Origin: an uncultured Acetobacteraceae bacterium | GTDB lineage: Bacteria; Pseudomonadota; Alphaproteobacteria; Acetobacterales; Acetobacteraceae | NCBI GenBank assembly: GCA_903918195.1 | Contig: CAIXDS010000087.1 | Location: 1-56,238 of the forward strand | DNA: 56,238 bases | Direction of reading: 5' to 3' | In this document: positions 34,761 to 43,995 of the stretch, piece after piece | Numbering within the stretch: position 1 is the first letter of the stretch | How the letters are laid out: every line of letters starts with the position of its first letter | Made by a program: the position numbers and the translations under genes | Notes under the pieces: model-generated | Told to the model about the DNA's origin: nothing | Seen by the model: the letters and a program-made list of their open reading frames with translations, nothing else | The model's database searches: none

Positions 34761-36566
34761 TCAGGCGTCCATTTTCAGGGCTGCCAGGAAGGCGGTCTGC
34801 GGGATTTCGACCTTGCCGAACTGGCGCATGCGCTTTTTGCCCTCCTTCTGCTTCTCCAGCAGCTTGCGCTTGCGGGAGATGTCGCCGCCGTAGCATTTGG
34901 CGGTGACGTCCTTGCTGAGCGCGCCGATGGTTTCGCGGGCGATCACGCGGCCGCCGATCGCGGCCTGGATGGCGATCTTGAAGAGCTGTTTCGGGATCAG
35001 TTCCTTCAGCTTCTCGCAGATGGAGCGGCCGCGTTTTTCCGCCTGGCTGCGATGGGCGATGAAGGACAGCGCGTCCACCGGGTCCTGGTTCACCAGGATG
35101 GAGATTTTCACCAGGTCGCTGTCGGCGTAGCCGTCCATCTGGTAGTCGAAGCTGGCGTAGCCGCGCGACACGCTTTTCAGCCGGTCGTAGAAGTCGAACA
35201 CGACTTCGTTCAGCGGCAGGCGATACACCGCCATGGCGCGGTTGCCGACATAGGTGAGGTCCGCCTGCTGGCCGCGCCGCTCATTGGTCAGGGTCAGCAC
35301 CGAACCCAGGTAGTCATCGGGCACCATGATGGTGGCCTTGATCCACGGCTCCTCGATATGGTCGATGACGCTGCCGTCCGGCATGTCGGCCGGATTGTGC
35401 AACTCCTCCATCTCGCCGTTGGTGCGGTGCACGCGGTAGACCACGCTGGGAGCGGTGGCGATCAGGTCGAGGTCGAACTCACGCGACAGCCGCTCCTGGA
35501 TGATTTCCAGGTGCAGCAGGCCGAGAAAGCCGCAGCGGAAGCCGAAGCCCAGCGCGGCCGAGGTTTCCGGGTCGTAGTGGAAGCTGGCGTCGTTCAGGCG
35601 CAGCTTGCCCAGGCTTTCGCGCAGTTTTTCGAAATCATCGGCATCGACCGGATAAAGGCCGCACCACACCACGGGGATGCTCGGCTTGAAGCCGGGCAGG
35701 GGCTCGGCGGCGGGGGAGCGGTCGTCGGTGATGGTGTCGCCCACCTTGCAGTCGGCGACGGTTTTGATCGCGGCGGTGATGAAGCCGATCTCGCCCGGGC
35801 CGAGATCGTCCACCGGCAGCATTTTCGGGGTGAACACGCCGACCTGTTCGATCGCGTGCACGGCGCCGGTGGACATCATGCGGATGCGCTGGGCCTTGCG
35901 CAGGCGGCCGTCCTTGACGCGCACCAGGATGACCACGCCGAGGTACTGGTCGTACCAGCTATCCACCAGCAGTGCCTTCAGCGGGGCGGCGGCGTCGCCC
36001 TTGGGGGCGGGCAGGCGGTTGACCAGGGCTTCCAGCACGCCCTCGATGTTCAGCCCGGTCTTGGCGCTGATCATCACCGCGTCGGCGGTGTCCAGGCCGA
36101 TCACGTCCTCGATCTGCTGCTTCACCCGCTCGGGCTCGGCGGCCGGCAGGTCGATCTTGTTGAGGATGGGCACAATCTCGTGATGGGCGTCGATCGCCTG
36201 ATAGACATTGGCCAGGGTCTGCGCTTCGACACCCTGGGTGACGTCAACCACCAGCAGCGAGCCCTCGCAGGCGGCGAGGCTGCGGCTGACCTCGTAGGCG
36301 AAGTCCACGTGGCCGGGCGTGTCCATGAGGTTAAGCTCATAGACCTCGCCGCTGTTGGCCTTGTAGGACAGGCGCACGGTCTGCGCCTTGATGGTGATGC
36401 CGCGCTCCTTCTCCAACTCCATGGAGTCGAGCACCTGCTCGGTCATCTCGCGGGCGGTGAGGCCGCCGGTGGCCTGGATCAGCCGGTCGGCCAGGGTGGA
36501 TTTCCCGTGGTCGATATGGGCGATGATGGAGAAGTTGCGGATGTGGTCGATCGGGGTGTCGGTCAT
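34761..36566 (-). CDS. lepA: Elongation factor 4 (LepA)
   Basis: A 601-residue translational GTPase that acts on stalled or misassembled ribosomes and helps initiation and biogenesis. G1 is [10 protein letters not shown]3 DTPGHVDF and G4 NKIDLP. The LepA-specific C-terminal domain runs from about residue 480 ([14 protein letters not shown]) to [20 protein letters not shown] 36566 is preferred over an in-frame GTG at 36575. A 625-residue plus-strand ORF across it is only an antisense shadow. Confidence 0.97.
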   Translation of the reverse strand: MTDTPIDHIRNFSIIAHIDHGKSTLADRLIQATGGLTAREMTEQVLDSMELEKERGITIKAQTVRLSYKANSGEVYELNLMDTPGHVDFAYEVSRSLAACEGSLLVVDVTQGVEAQTLANVYQAIDAHHEIVPILNKIDLPAAEPERVKQQIEDVIGLDTADAVMISAKTGLNIEGVLEALVNRLPAPKGDAAAPLKALLVDSWYDQYLGVVILVRVKDGRLRKAQRIRMMSTGAVHAIEQVGVFTPKMLPVDDLGPGEIGFITAAIKTVADCKVGDTITDDRSPAAEPLPGFKPSIPVVWCGLYPVDADDFEKLRESLGKLRLNDASFHYDPETSAALGFGFRCGFLGLLHLEIIQERLSREFDLDLIATAPSVVYRVHRTNGEMEELHNPADMPDGSVIDHIEEPWIKATIMVPDDYLGSVLTLTNERRGQQADLTYVGNRAMAVYRLPLNEVVFDFYDRLKSVSRGYASFDYQMDGYADSDLVKISILVNQDPVDALSFIAHRSQAEKRGRSICEKLKELIPKQLFKIAIQAAIGGRVIARETIGALSKDVTAKCYGGDISRKRKLLEKQKEGKKRMRQFGKVEIPQTAFLAALKMDA

Positions 36567-36632
36567 GGGATTCACTCACTGGCCGGCACCGGCCGGGGGG
36601 TGGCCGGTAGATAGGGCAGGCGGGGCGCGATG

Positions 36633-36986
36633 TCAGCCTTTGCCGGAGCGGCCGAAATAATAGCCGAGGACCAGGGTGACGATTGGAAGGACGGTGGACT
36701 TAATGAGGTCGACCGCCTGGTCGCCGGCGTCCTGCCACTCATCCGTCATTGCCGCCCCTGCCACCAGGATGCCAAGCCCGGCGGCGATCACGGCAACGAA
36801 AACCCAGATTATCATCCGGGCGATCCAACTGCGCGAGGTGTCATCCAGGCTTGGTACTGGCTCAGCAAGGCGTGCGGTTCTCTCGGCTGTCGCCACCTCG
36901 AGTTTATTTAGCCGATCATGAAGATCGGCAACTCGTTCACCTTCCGTAGTGAGAGGCCTGGATTGTTCAGAAACATCAGTTGTCAA
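36633..36986 (-). CDS. Small membrane protein with two helices
   Basis: A 117-residue protein. The N-terminal ~50 residues are polar and probably coiled (ADLHDRLNKLEVATAERTARLAE), and two membrane segments follow (MIIWVFVAVIAAGLGILVAGAAM and VLPIVTLVLGYYFGRSGKG). The start appears to be TTG 36986, 14 bases after the stop of the gene before it on this strand, so both are likely one transcript. It has the look of a small anchor or holin-like protein, but no function is assigned. Confidence 0.6.
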   Translation of the reverse strand: MTTDVSEQSRPLTTEGERVADLHDRLNKLEVATAERTARLAEPVPSLDDTSRSWIARMIIWVFVAVIAAGLGILVAGAAMTDEWQDAGDQAVDLIKSTVLPIVTLVLGYYFGRSGKG

Positions 36987-37000
36987 TGCCGGTTGAGCCT

Positions 37001-37252
37001 TCAGCCGGCGTCGTTCACGTAGATAGCGGATCGAAGGCTGCCATCAATCTTCTCGGCGATGTTCAAGACCCGGTTGATCTGCTCCTGCAATTCCGTCCGG
37101 ACTCGCGCGTCGGTTGTACTCACCATCAGGTCTGTCAGGTTCTTCCCAACGGCAACCAACTCGGAATTCGCGTCACCCAGTCGCCTGAGCTCCGGTTGCG
37201 GAATCGACCGTAGCGCGATCGGCGGACGAAAAAACAACACCTTCTTTGCCAT
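37001..37252 (-). CDS. Small hypothetical protein upstream of the two-helix membrane protein
   Basis: An 83-residue charged, helical protein (MAKKVLFFRPPIALRSIPQP..., then a Leu/Glu/Arg-rich helix LQEQINRVLNIAEKIDGSL). TAGGA lies about 8 bases before ATG 37252. The coding status rests on the ribosome binding site, operon-like spacing to the next gene and absence of a better frame. It has no recognisable domain. Confidence 0.5.
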   Translation of the reverse strand: MAKKVLFFRPPIALRSIPQPELRRLGDANSELVAVGKNLTDLMVSTTDARVRTELQEQINRVLNIAEKIDGSLRSAIYVNDAG

Positions 37253-37317
37253 AGATAAATCCTACCGCAACATCGCCGTGGACACCGCACCTAAAATGGG
37301 CATTCCTGACCACATTG

Positions 37318-39783
37318 TCACCGTAGCACGCCGCCGGTCGCCTTCGTCACCGCGGCCACCACCTTCTGGCAGGCGGCCTCGATCTCGGCGTCGGTGAGCG
37401 TGCGCTCGCGCGGCTGGAACACCACCTCGATGGCCAGCGACTTTTTCCCACCCTCCAGCTTGTCGCCTTGGTAAAGGTCGAACAGCGTCACGCCGGCGAC
37501 CAGCGTGCGCTCCGCCCCGCGCGCCGCCCGCACGACCGCTTCAGCGGCAACTGCAGCGTCCAGGACAAAAGCGAAATCGCGGCGCACCGGGTGGAATGCG
37601 GGCAGGTCCGGCGCGGTTTTCTTCCGCCGCTTCGGGTCGGGGATGGCGTCGAGGAACACCTCGAACGCCACCGCCGGGCCGGCCAGGTCGAGGGCGGCCA
37701 GCACGTGCGGGTGCAACTCGCCGAAGGTGGCAAGCACGGTCTTCGGCCCCTGGCGCACCACGCCGCTGCGGCCCGGATGGTAGAAGCCGGGCGCATCGGC
37801 GGTGACGGTCAGCGCCTCCAACGGCACGCCCAGTGCGGTCAGCACCGCCCAGGCATCGCCCTTGGCGTCCATCGCATCGACGCCGCGGGCCGGCACGATC
37901 CAACTGCGCGGGGTGGCGCCTGCGCGCACGCCGCCGGCAAGCCAGCGATGGCCCTCCGGCGTGGGGTCCTCGAAGGCGGGGCCGACCTCGAACAGGCCGA
38001 CATCGCCCCAGCCGCGCGCGGCGTTGCGCTGGGCCGCCAAGGCAAGCGTCGCGACCGGGGTTGGACGCATCTGGTCGAGGTCGCTGGCGATCGGGTTTTC
38101 CAGATGCAGCGCCTCCGGGGCGGACCCGAACAGCGCGGCGACACGGCGCTCTATGAAGCTGAAGGTCACGCATTCGGCCAGCCCGCGGGCCGCCAAGGTG
38201 CGGCGGGCGAGCGCGGACCGGGACTGGCGCGGCGAAAACGTGCGGCCGGGGACGGGGGCGGCGCGCGGCAGGCTGACCGGTGGCACGACGTCGAGGCCGC
38301 GCAGGCGCAGCACTTCCTCCACCAGATCGCATTCCGCCTCGGTGGCATCGCGGCCCTCGGCGGCTTTGGTTGCGCGGTCGTGCGGCAGGCCGGGGGCGGG
38401 GTCCAGCGCCGTGCCGCCGGCGACATCGTTGCGCCAGGGCGGCACCTGGACGGTGACTTGCTCACCGTCGCGCGCGGCCACGGTGAAGCCGAGGCGTTGC
38501 AGCGACTCGACCGCGTCGTCGGCCGGCACGTCCAGCCCGCCGAAATCGCGCAGGCGGGCAAAGCGCAGCGTGGCTTGGCGCTGCCAGGCGGGCTCGGCGC
38601 CGGCGGCAACGACCTCGCTGGCCTCACCGCCGCAAAGGTCGATGATCATGCGCGTGGCCGCCTCGACCGCATCCGGCATCAGCGCCGGGTCGATGCCGCG
38701 CTCGAAACGCTGGCGGGCATCGGAGGAAATGCCGTAGCGGCGCCCGGTCAGCGCCACCCGCACCGGGTCAAACAAGGCGCATTCCACGAACACCGTGGTG
38801 GTGTTCTCGTCGCTGCCGGTCGCCTCGCCGCCGATCACGCCGGCCAGCGATTGCGGCCCCCGGGCATCGGCGATGACGCAGTCTTCCGGGCCGGGGGTGT
38901 AGTCCTTTCCGTTGAGGGCGCGGAAGGTCTCGCCATCACCGGGCCGGAACAGCAAGCCGCCACCATGCACCTTGTCGGCGTCGTACACGTGCAGCGGGCG
39001 GCCAAGGTCGATGGTGAAGAAATTGGTGATGTCCACCAGCGCGTTGATCGGGCGCAGCCCGATCGAGAGCAACCGGTCTTGCAGCCATTGTGGGCTCGGA
39101 CCGTTGCGCAGGCCGCGCACGGTGCGGCCGAGCACCCAGGGGCAGGCCTCCGGCATGTCGATGCACCAGACCAGCGGGCTCGCGAAGACCGCCGGCACCT
39201 TTTCCGGCGCGAAGGGCTTCAGCGTGCCGAGCCCGGCCGCGGCCAGATCGCGTGCCACGCCGCGCACGGCCAGGGCGTCGCCGCGGTTGGGGGTAACGCT
39301 GATGTCGATCACCGGGTCGTCCAGCCCGGCCCAGCGCGCGTAGGGCATGCCGACCGGGGCGTCCTCCGGCAGCTCGATGATGCCGGAATGGTCATCGCCC
39401 AGACCCATTTCGCGGGCCGAGAGCAGCATGCCGGCGCTCTGCACGCCGCGGATTTCGCCGATTTTCAGGGTGACGCCGGTGCCGGGGATGAAACTGCCCG
39501 CCGCGGCAAACACGCCCTTCAGCCCGGTGCGCGCATTCGGGGCGCCACAGACGACGGTGGAAACCGTGCCGTCGCCGGCATCGACCCGGCACACGCGCAG
39601 CCGGTCGGCATTCGGGTGCGGCGCCGCCTCGACCACATGAGCGATGCGGAAGGGGGCAAGGGCCGCGCCACGATCCTCCACGCCCTCCAGCTCCAGGCCG
39701 ATACGGGTGAGCGTGTCGGTGATCTCGGTGAGCGAGGCCGTGGTGTCGAGATGCGTCTTCAGCCAGGACAGGGTGAACTTCAT
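37318..39783 (-). CDS. pheT: Phenylalanyl-tRNA synthetase beta subunit
   Basis: PheT, 821 residues, is the editing and tRNA-binding subunit of the alpha2-beta2 synthetase. Domains in order: EMAP-type tRNA-binding domain (about 40-150), B3/B4 editing region, B5, catalytic-like core and C-terminal FDX-ACB domain (FHPVRRDFAFVLD onward). An insertion of roughly 28 residues (TALDPAPGLPHDRATKAAEG region, about 457-484) interrupts the usual PxWRxD...EADLVEEV stretch. It starts 4 bases after the pheS stop. Confidence 0.96.
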   Translation of the reverse strand: MKFTLSWLKTHLDTTASLTEITDTLTRIGLELEGVEDRGAALAPFRIAHVVEAAPHPNADRLRVCRVDAGDGTVSTVVCGAPNARTGLKGVFAAAGSFIPGTGVTLKIGEIRGVQSAGMLLSAREMGLGDDHSGIIELPEDAPVGMPYARWAGLDDPVIDISVTPNRGDALAVRGVARDLAAAGLGTLKPFAPEKVPAVFASPLVWCIDMPEACPWVLGRTVRGLRNGPSPQWLQDRLLSIGLRPINALVDITNFFTIDLGRPLHVYDADKVHGGGLLFRPGDGETFRALNGKDYTPGPEDCVIADARGPQSLAGVIGGEATGSDENTTTVFVECALFDPVRVALTGRRYGISSDARQRFERGIDPALMPDAVEAATRMIIDLCGGEASEVVAAGAEPAWQRQATLRFARLRDFGGLDVPADDAVESLQRLGFTVAARDGEQVTVQVPPWRNDVAGGTALDPAPGLPHDRATKAAEGRDATEAECDLVEEVLRLRGLDVVPPVSLPRAAPVPGRTFSPRQSRSALARRTLAARGLAECVTFSFIERRVAALFGSAPEALHLENPIASDLDQMRPTPVATLALAAQRNAARGWGDVGLFEVGPAFEDPTPEGHRWLAGGVRAGATPRSWIVPARGVDAMDAKGDAWAVLTALGVPLEALTVTADAPGFYHPGRSGVVRQGPKTVLATFGELHPHVLAALDLAGPAVAFEVFLDAIPDPKRRKKTAPDLPAFHPVRRDFAFVLDAAVAAEAVVRAARGAERTLVAGVTLFDLYQGDKLEGGKKSLAIEVVFQPRERTLTDAEIEAACQKVVAAVTKATGGVLR

Positions 39784-39787
39784 GGTG

Positions 39788-40858
39788 TCACACCCCTTCG
39801 TGTAGCAGGGCCGGGGAAAGCGGGTTGAAGCCGTAATGGCGCAGCCAGCGGATGTCGCTTTCGTAGAAGGGGCGCAGATCGGGGATGCCGTGCTTGAGCA
39901 TGGTCACCCGCTCAATGCCCATGCCGAAGGCGAAGCCCTGCCACTCGCGCGGGTCGATGCCGCAATTGGCCAGCACTTTCGGGTGGACCATGCCGCTGCC
40001 AAGGATTTCCAGCCAGTCGCCACCGCCACCGAGTTCCCCGGTTTTCCGGTTCCAGCCGATATCGACTTCCATGCTCGGTTCGGTGAACGGGAAATAGGAC
40101 GACCGAAAGCGCACCGGCAGGTCGGAAATGCCGAAGAACGCCCGCAGAAAATCGATCAGGCAGCCCTTGAGATGGCCGAGCGTGATGTCGCGGTCGAGCA
40201 CCAGGCCCTCGACCTGATGAAACATCGGGCTGTGGGTGGCGTCGTGGTCGGCGCGGTAGGTGCGGCCCGGAACGATGACACGGAACGGCAATTCGCGGCT
40301 GAGCATGGAACGCGCCTGCACCGGCGAGGTGTGGGTGCGCAGCACGGGACGCCGGCCGCCGGGTTCCGGCGCGGGCACATAGAACGTGTCCATGTCCTCC
40401 CGCGCGGCATGGTGCGCGGGGATGTTGAGCGCGGAGAAATTGAGCCAGTCGCTTTCGATGTCCGGACCTTCCGCGATCTCGAACCCCATGGCGCCGAAGA
40501 TCGCCGCCATTTCCTCCATCGTCCGGCTGATCGGGTGGATCAGGCCGGCGGGGGCGGGGCGGGGCGGCAGGGTGACGTCCAGGCGCTCGGCGGCCAGGCG
40601 GGCGTCCAGCGCGGCTGCATCAAGCGCCATGCGGCGGGCCTCGATGGCGGCACTGAGCGCGTCCTTCAGCACGTTCAGCGCGGCGCCGCGGGTGCGGCGT
40701 TCCTCCGGGGAGGCGCGGCCGAGTTCCTTCAGCAGGGTGGTGAGGCGGCCGTTCTTGCCGAGCACGCCGACGCGCACGGCATCCCACGCGCGCAGATCGG
40801 CAGCGGCGGCAAGGGCCGCGTCGGTTTCGGTCTTCAGCGCCAGGAGGTCGTCGCTCAT
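39788..40858 (-). CDS. pheS: Phenylalanyl-tRNA synthetase alpha subunit
   Basis: PheS, 356 residues, carries the aminoacylation active site. The N-terminal coiled coil is followed by class II motifs: HPISRTMEEMAAIFGAMGFE, LRTHTSPVQARSML and TYRADHDATHSPMFHQVEGL (motif 2), and AFGMGIERVTMLKHGIPDLR (motif 3). It lies 98 bp downstream of rplT, with a terminator hairpin between, and overlaps functionally with pheT just downstream. Confidence 0.97.
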   Translation of the reverse strand: MSDDLLALKTETDAALAAAADLRAWDAVRVGVLGKNGRLTTLLKELGRASPEERRTRGAALNVLKDALSAAIEARRMALDAAALDARLAAERLDVTLPPRPAPAGLIHPISRTMEEMAAIFGAMGFEIAEGPDIESDWLNFSALNIPAHHAAREDMDTFYVPAPEPGGRRPVLRTHTSPVQARSMLSRELPFRVIVPGRTYRADHDATHSPMFHQVEGLVLDRDITLGHLKGCLIDFLRAFFGISDLPVRFRSSYFPFTEPSMEVDIGWNRKTGELGGGGDWLEILGSGMVHPKVLANCGIDPREWQGFAFGMGIERVTMLKHGIPDLRPFYESDIRWLRHYGFNPLSPALLHEGV

Positions 40859-40873
40859 TGTCCTAATCCGTGC

Positions 40874-40900
40874 AAAAAAGGCCGCCCTGCGCGGGCGGCC
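40874..40900 (-). terminator. Rho-independent terminator between rplT and pheS
   Basis: On the minus strand the stem GGCCGCCC (40900-40893) and GGGCGGCC (40887-40880) with a 5-base loop is followed by six T (40879-40874). It could end the rpmI-rplT transcript or act as an attenuator that partly uncouples pheST; no leader peptide is evident. Confidence 0.8.
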
Positions 40901-40956
40901 CTTTTCCTTATCGATCGTCGGGGTCCCTTACGCGGGCAGCCTGGCCCCTGGGACCT

Positions 40957-41331
40957 TTACGAACTTGCCGGAGCTTGCGGAAGGGCGGCCTTCACCTTGT
41001 TGACGATTTCGCCGAAGGAGGCGGGATCGTCGTAGGCGATGGCGGCCAGCACCTTGCGGTCCAGCTCGATCCCCGCGTTGTGCAGCCCGGCGATGAACCG
41101 GGAGTAGGTGAGGCCATGCTCGCGGACGGCGGCGTTGATGCGCTGGATCCACAGGCCGCGGAACTCGCGCTTCTTTACCCGCCGGTCGCGGTAGGCGTAC
41201 TGGAGCGACTTCTCCAGCCGCTCGAGGGCGATGCGGTAGCTGGTTGAGGACCGGCCGACGAAGCCCTTGGAGGCGTCGAGGACCTTCTTGTGGCGGGCGT
41301 GGGTGGTAACGCCCCGTTTGACGCGTGCCAT
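40957..41331 (-). CDS. rplT: 50S ribosomal protein bL20
   Basis: A 124-residue bL20. The start [18 protein letters not shown] and the segment [40 protein letters not shown] are diagnostic. The C-terminus [11 protein letters not shown] is slightly extended. It is essential for early 50S assembly and commonly autoregulates rpmI-rplT translation. It follows rpmI by 12 bp. Confidence 0.98.
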   Translation of the reverse strand: MARVKRGVTTHARHKKVLDASKGFVGRSSTSYRIALERLEKSLQYAYRDRRVKKREFRGLWIQRINAAVREHGLTYSRFIAGLHNAGIELDRKVLAAIAYDDPASFGEIVNKVKAALPQAPASS

Positions 41332-41343
41332 GTGTGTGCCTCC

Positions 41344-41547
41344 TCAACCCAGCCCGTAGGGGGCCCACTGCTTGACGGTCAGGCCGTCGGCGTGGGTGAG
41401 GGTCTGGCTGCCGCGGTTCTGGCGCTTCATTTTCTGCGGTCGGTTGATCAGGCCATGGCGCTTGTTGCCGGGGCCGGCGAGGACCTTTCCGGTGCCGGTG
41501 ATCTTAAAGCGCTTCTTGACCGATGACTTGGTCTTCATCTTGGGCAT
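41344..41547 (-). CDS. rpmI: 50S ribosomal protein bL35
   Basis: A 67-residue bL35. [22 protein letters not shown] and the following [20 protein letters not shown] are diagnostic. It is the first gene of the rpmI-rplT unit here; infC, often upstream, is absent and a tRNA gene lies divergently instead. A good promoter precedes it. Confidence 0.98.
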   Translation of the reverse strand: MPKMKTKSSVKKRFKITGTGKVLAGPGNKRHGLINRPQKMKRQNRGSQTLTHADGLTVKQWAPYGLG

Positions 41548-41634
41548 TTGGGTCTCCTGAGCTGCGTGGCCTGCGGTGCGCAGGCGTCGCGGCCGGGCAT
41601 GCCCACACAGGCCCGGCGCGCAAACGAGGGCGGG

Positions 41635-41663
41635 CTTATAGCGGCGGGCGTTTGGGGGCGCAA
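41635..41663 (-). promoter_or_regulatory. Promoter of rpmI-rplT(-pheST)
   Basis: On the minus strand TTGCGC (41663-41658) and TATAAG (41640-41635) are spaced by 17 bases. The expected transcript start is near 41628, leaving an ~80-base leader before rpmI that is GC-rich and foldable, consistent with possible bL20-mediated control. Confidence 0.65.
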
Positions 41664-41749
41664 GGACCTGAGGTGGCGATCAGAGAAACCGGCCCAGCTT
41701 AACCGCTCTTGGGGGGAATGGCGATTGGGTGGGAAGGTCTGGATGGACG

Positions 41750-41778
41750 TTGCGGCGAACGGCGGCAGTCCCTATAAG
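41750..41778 (+). promoter_or_regulatory. Promoter of tRNA-Ser(CGA)
   Basis: TTGCGG (41750-41755) and TATAAG (41773-41778) are spaced by exactly 17 bases, and the tRNA begins 18 bases downstream. It is almost the same core as the divergent rpmI promoter. Confidence 0.65.
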
Positions 41779-41796
41779 GCGCGCGCCGCTGGGTTC

Positions 41797-41886
<90 letters not shown>

Positions 41887-42068
41887 GTATCATCGCTAAC
41901 GCATTGAAAATACTTCGCTTCTAAACAGGTTTTTCGGCGCGTCCCCACATCTATTCCCACAACAAGCGGCGAAAGCTGGCGAACGGGCACGAACCGCGCG
42001 GCTCTTGCGCAGGCACCGCGTCACCGATTACCGTTAATACCGCGTCAATTTCCAATTGTGGGGCCGGT

Positions 42069-42404
42069 ATGTGGCGTCGAATCCTCGGCGGCTTGGCCGT
42101 TTGCGCGCTTGTCTTGTCCGCTGCGCACGCTGGCGGGTTGCCTGCCATGACCGAATCCGAGATGTGCAGGATAATCCGTGGCGACATCGCCCGCTATCTC
42201 TCCACGGGGCATCCGTGCGCCTGCCCCTACAACCTCAAGAGGAACGGGAAGCCTTGCGGCACCGTGTCGGCATGGTCCCGGCCCGGCGGTGCGGCGCCCC
42301 GCTGTTACCTTGATGACGTGACCGACGAACGGGAACCGGAGGTGCACGGCGGGCCGGTCCGCAAGACGCCTGGGCCGCCGCCGCCCTGCCTGCCGATCAG
42401 CTAA
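42069..42404 (+). CDS. Small secreted cysteine-containing protein
   Basis: A 111-residue protein with a signal peptide (MWRRILGGLAVCALVLSAAHA). The mature part reads SEMCRIIRGDIARYLSTGHPCACPY, then NLKRNGKPCG, SAWSRPGGAAPRCY, with five or more cysteines. It resembles a small periplasmic protein seen in many proteobacterial genomes, but its function is unknown. First gene inside the element's left end, rightward, opposite to the main operon, so it may be cargo. Confidence 0.7.
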   Translation: MWRRILGGLAVCALVLSAAHAGGLPAMTESEMCRIIRGDIARYLSTGHPCACPYNLKRNGKPCGTVSAWSRPGGAAPRCYLDDVTDEREPEVHGGPVRKTPGPPPPCLPIS

Positions 42405-42496
42405 CCCAGGGCACTCGGATAGGCAAGAAAAATGGTCACATTCGCCGCCGCAACGTTTTCCTTCACGCGAGCGCCGATTGTCGCTACGCTTCGATA

Positions 42497-43045
42497 ATGG
42501 CACGATTTGAAAACGGGATGCGATCTATGCGCGCTGTCGTTGCGGCGGCGATCGCGGCGGTTGTTGTTGGGTCCGCTGCGCGCGCTGAGGAAGGATTCTT
42601 TCCGCTTGTCATCAGTGGCGATTGGGGGGCGGCCGAGCATCGCCCCAGCATGACGGCGCCCCCGGACATCTGTCTGGCGATGAACGGCGCTGCGGGTTTC
42701 GCATTCCGCGCTGATTCCTATGGCGTTCAGATTAGAATTACCAATAATAGTTGGTCTCTCCCGCCTCATGTTAAAGGTAGCGTTCTAATTCAAATCGGGA
42801 ATCAGCAAAAACAACTCGAAATAGATGATAATACGTCTGATATGTTAGACATACCAGTTTCGAACGAAGATACTATTTTCTTGCTTACGACAATGGATAA
42901 TTCCGCAATCATGACGGTTACGGTAGGCAAGGCCAAGCCGCTGGCGGTATCACTAGTCGGGAGCACCCGGGTAACGAACGCCTTCCGCACCTGCGCAGGC
43001 ATCAACAGCAACGCCAAGACTCCCGGCGGCAATCCGTTCGAGTAG
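42497..43045 (+). CDS. Secreted hypothetical protein of low G+C
   Basis: A 182-residue protein with a likely signal peptide (MRAVVAAAIAAVVVGSAARA) and a beta-rich mature domain (FAFRADSYGVQIRITNNSW, GSVLIQIGNQQKQLEIDD, MTVTVGKAKPLAVSL). Bases 42720-42910 are strikingly AT-rich compared with the chromosome, showing recent foreign origin. In-frame ATGs at 42497, 42518 and 42527 are all possible; the last gives the cleanest signal peptide and none has a strong ribosome binding site. Confidence 0.65.
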   Translation: MARFENGMRSMRAVVAAAIAAVVVGSAARAEEGFFPLVISGDWGAAEHRPSMTAPPDICLAMNGAAGFAFRADSYGVQIRITNNSWSLPPHVKGSVLIQIGNQQKQLEIDDNTSDMLDIPVSNEDTIFLLTTMDNSAIMTVTVGKAKPLAVSLVGSTRVTNAFRTCAGINSNAKTPGGNPFE

Positions 43046-43092
43046 GCGCCCCGTGTTCTTCGCAGCCTCGTAACCCGCCCAGCAGGCGCCAG

Positions 43093-43761
43093 TCAGCCCC
43101 GCGCCAGCAGGTTCCGCACGGTGCTGTCGTGCCACTCGCCACCGCGGGCAGTCCGCACGCCGCGGTCGTTCAACGCCTTGGCGATGGCACGGAAGCCGGT
43201 TACGCCAGCCGCCTGCAACTGCCGCACGATCGGCAGCACGTTCGCGGCAAAGGCGTCCGCGCCCTCCCGGTTCGCCGCTGCGCCCTTCGCCTGCGCTTCC
43301 GGCAGATTGGTCCGGTTGCCCAGCGTCGCGCCCTGTGCCTTCTTCTGCGCCAGCGCAACGCGCGTGCGATCGGCAATCATCGCCCGTTCCTTCTGCGCCA
43401 GCGCCGCATAGATGTGCAGCATGAAGGGGTCCGCGTCGGCGCCGAGTTCCGACACGATGAAGGGCACCCGTTGTGCCATCAGGCCGGCAATGAATGCCAC
43501 GTCACGGGACAGCCGGTCCAGCTTCGCCACAACCACCGCGGCCTTCGCCTTCCGCGCCTGCGCCAGCGCCGCCGCCAGCACCGGACGACGGTCCAGGGCA
43601 TCGGCGCCCTTGCCCGTCTCGACTTCCACATGCTCGGCGATCAACTCCAACCCCTCGACTGCCACGAACCGGGCAATAGCCTCGCGCTGCGCTTCGATGC
43701 CCAGGCCGCTCTTGCCTTGCTTGTCGGTGCTTACCCGGATGTAGGCGATGACGCTGCGCAT
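43093..43761 (-). CDS. Serine recombinase (resolvase/invertase family)
   Basis: A 222-residue recombinase. The catalytic Ser11 is in [14 protein letters not shown], and [19 protein letters not shown] and [14 protein letters not shown] are family motifs. The C-terminus ([32 protein letters not shown]) is the short helix-turn-helix of resolvase/invertase or Pin-type enzymes, not a large integrase domain. ATG 43761 with GGGAG 10 bases upstream is chosen over an in-frame start at 43785. Possible roles are resolution of element dimers or inversion of a nearby segment. Confidence 0.9.
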   Translation of the reverse strand: MRSVIAYIRVSTDKQGKSGLGIEAQREAIARFVAVEGLELIAEHVEVETGKGADALDRRPVLAAALAQARKAKAAVVVAKLDRLSRDVAFIAGLMAQRVPFIVSELGADADPFMLHIYAALAQKERAMIADRTRVALAQKKAQGATLGNRTNLPEAQAKGAAANREGADAFAANVLPIVRQLQAAGVTGFRAIAKALNDRGVRTARGGEWHDSTVRNLLARG

Positions 43762-43995
43762 GATGTCCAATCTCCCGATGCGCAAACTCTATACGCTCGT
43801 ATCGGGTTTGCGCAAACGGAAAAATGGGTGCGGACGGGGGCGAAGGTCGGCGGTTGGCAACTCCGCTGTCCATTATGGATGCGAAGAAGGCGCCTGGGAT
43901 ACCTGGGCGTTCGTGTGGGCGATGCGGCCCTGCGCCCTCCCAGGCGTTGACTTACCGACAAGTGTCATCCCAATACACAGTAGGCTGGAACGTCA

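Noticed and set aside
34737..36614. 625-residue ORF antisense to lepA
   Set aside because: Composition (Gly/His/Val/Asp-rich) mirrors the complementary codons of lepA; there is no independent motif or ribosome binding site.
36633..37252. Toxin-antitoxin pair
   Set aside because: Two small adjacent genes fit the size, but neither has a recognisable toxin or antitoxin fold; left as unknown.
37468..39828. 786-residue ORF antisense to pheT
   Set aside because: It is a shadow of the conserved pheT frame.
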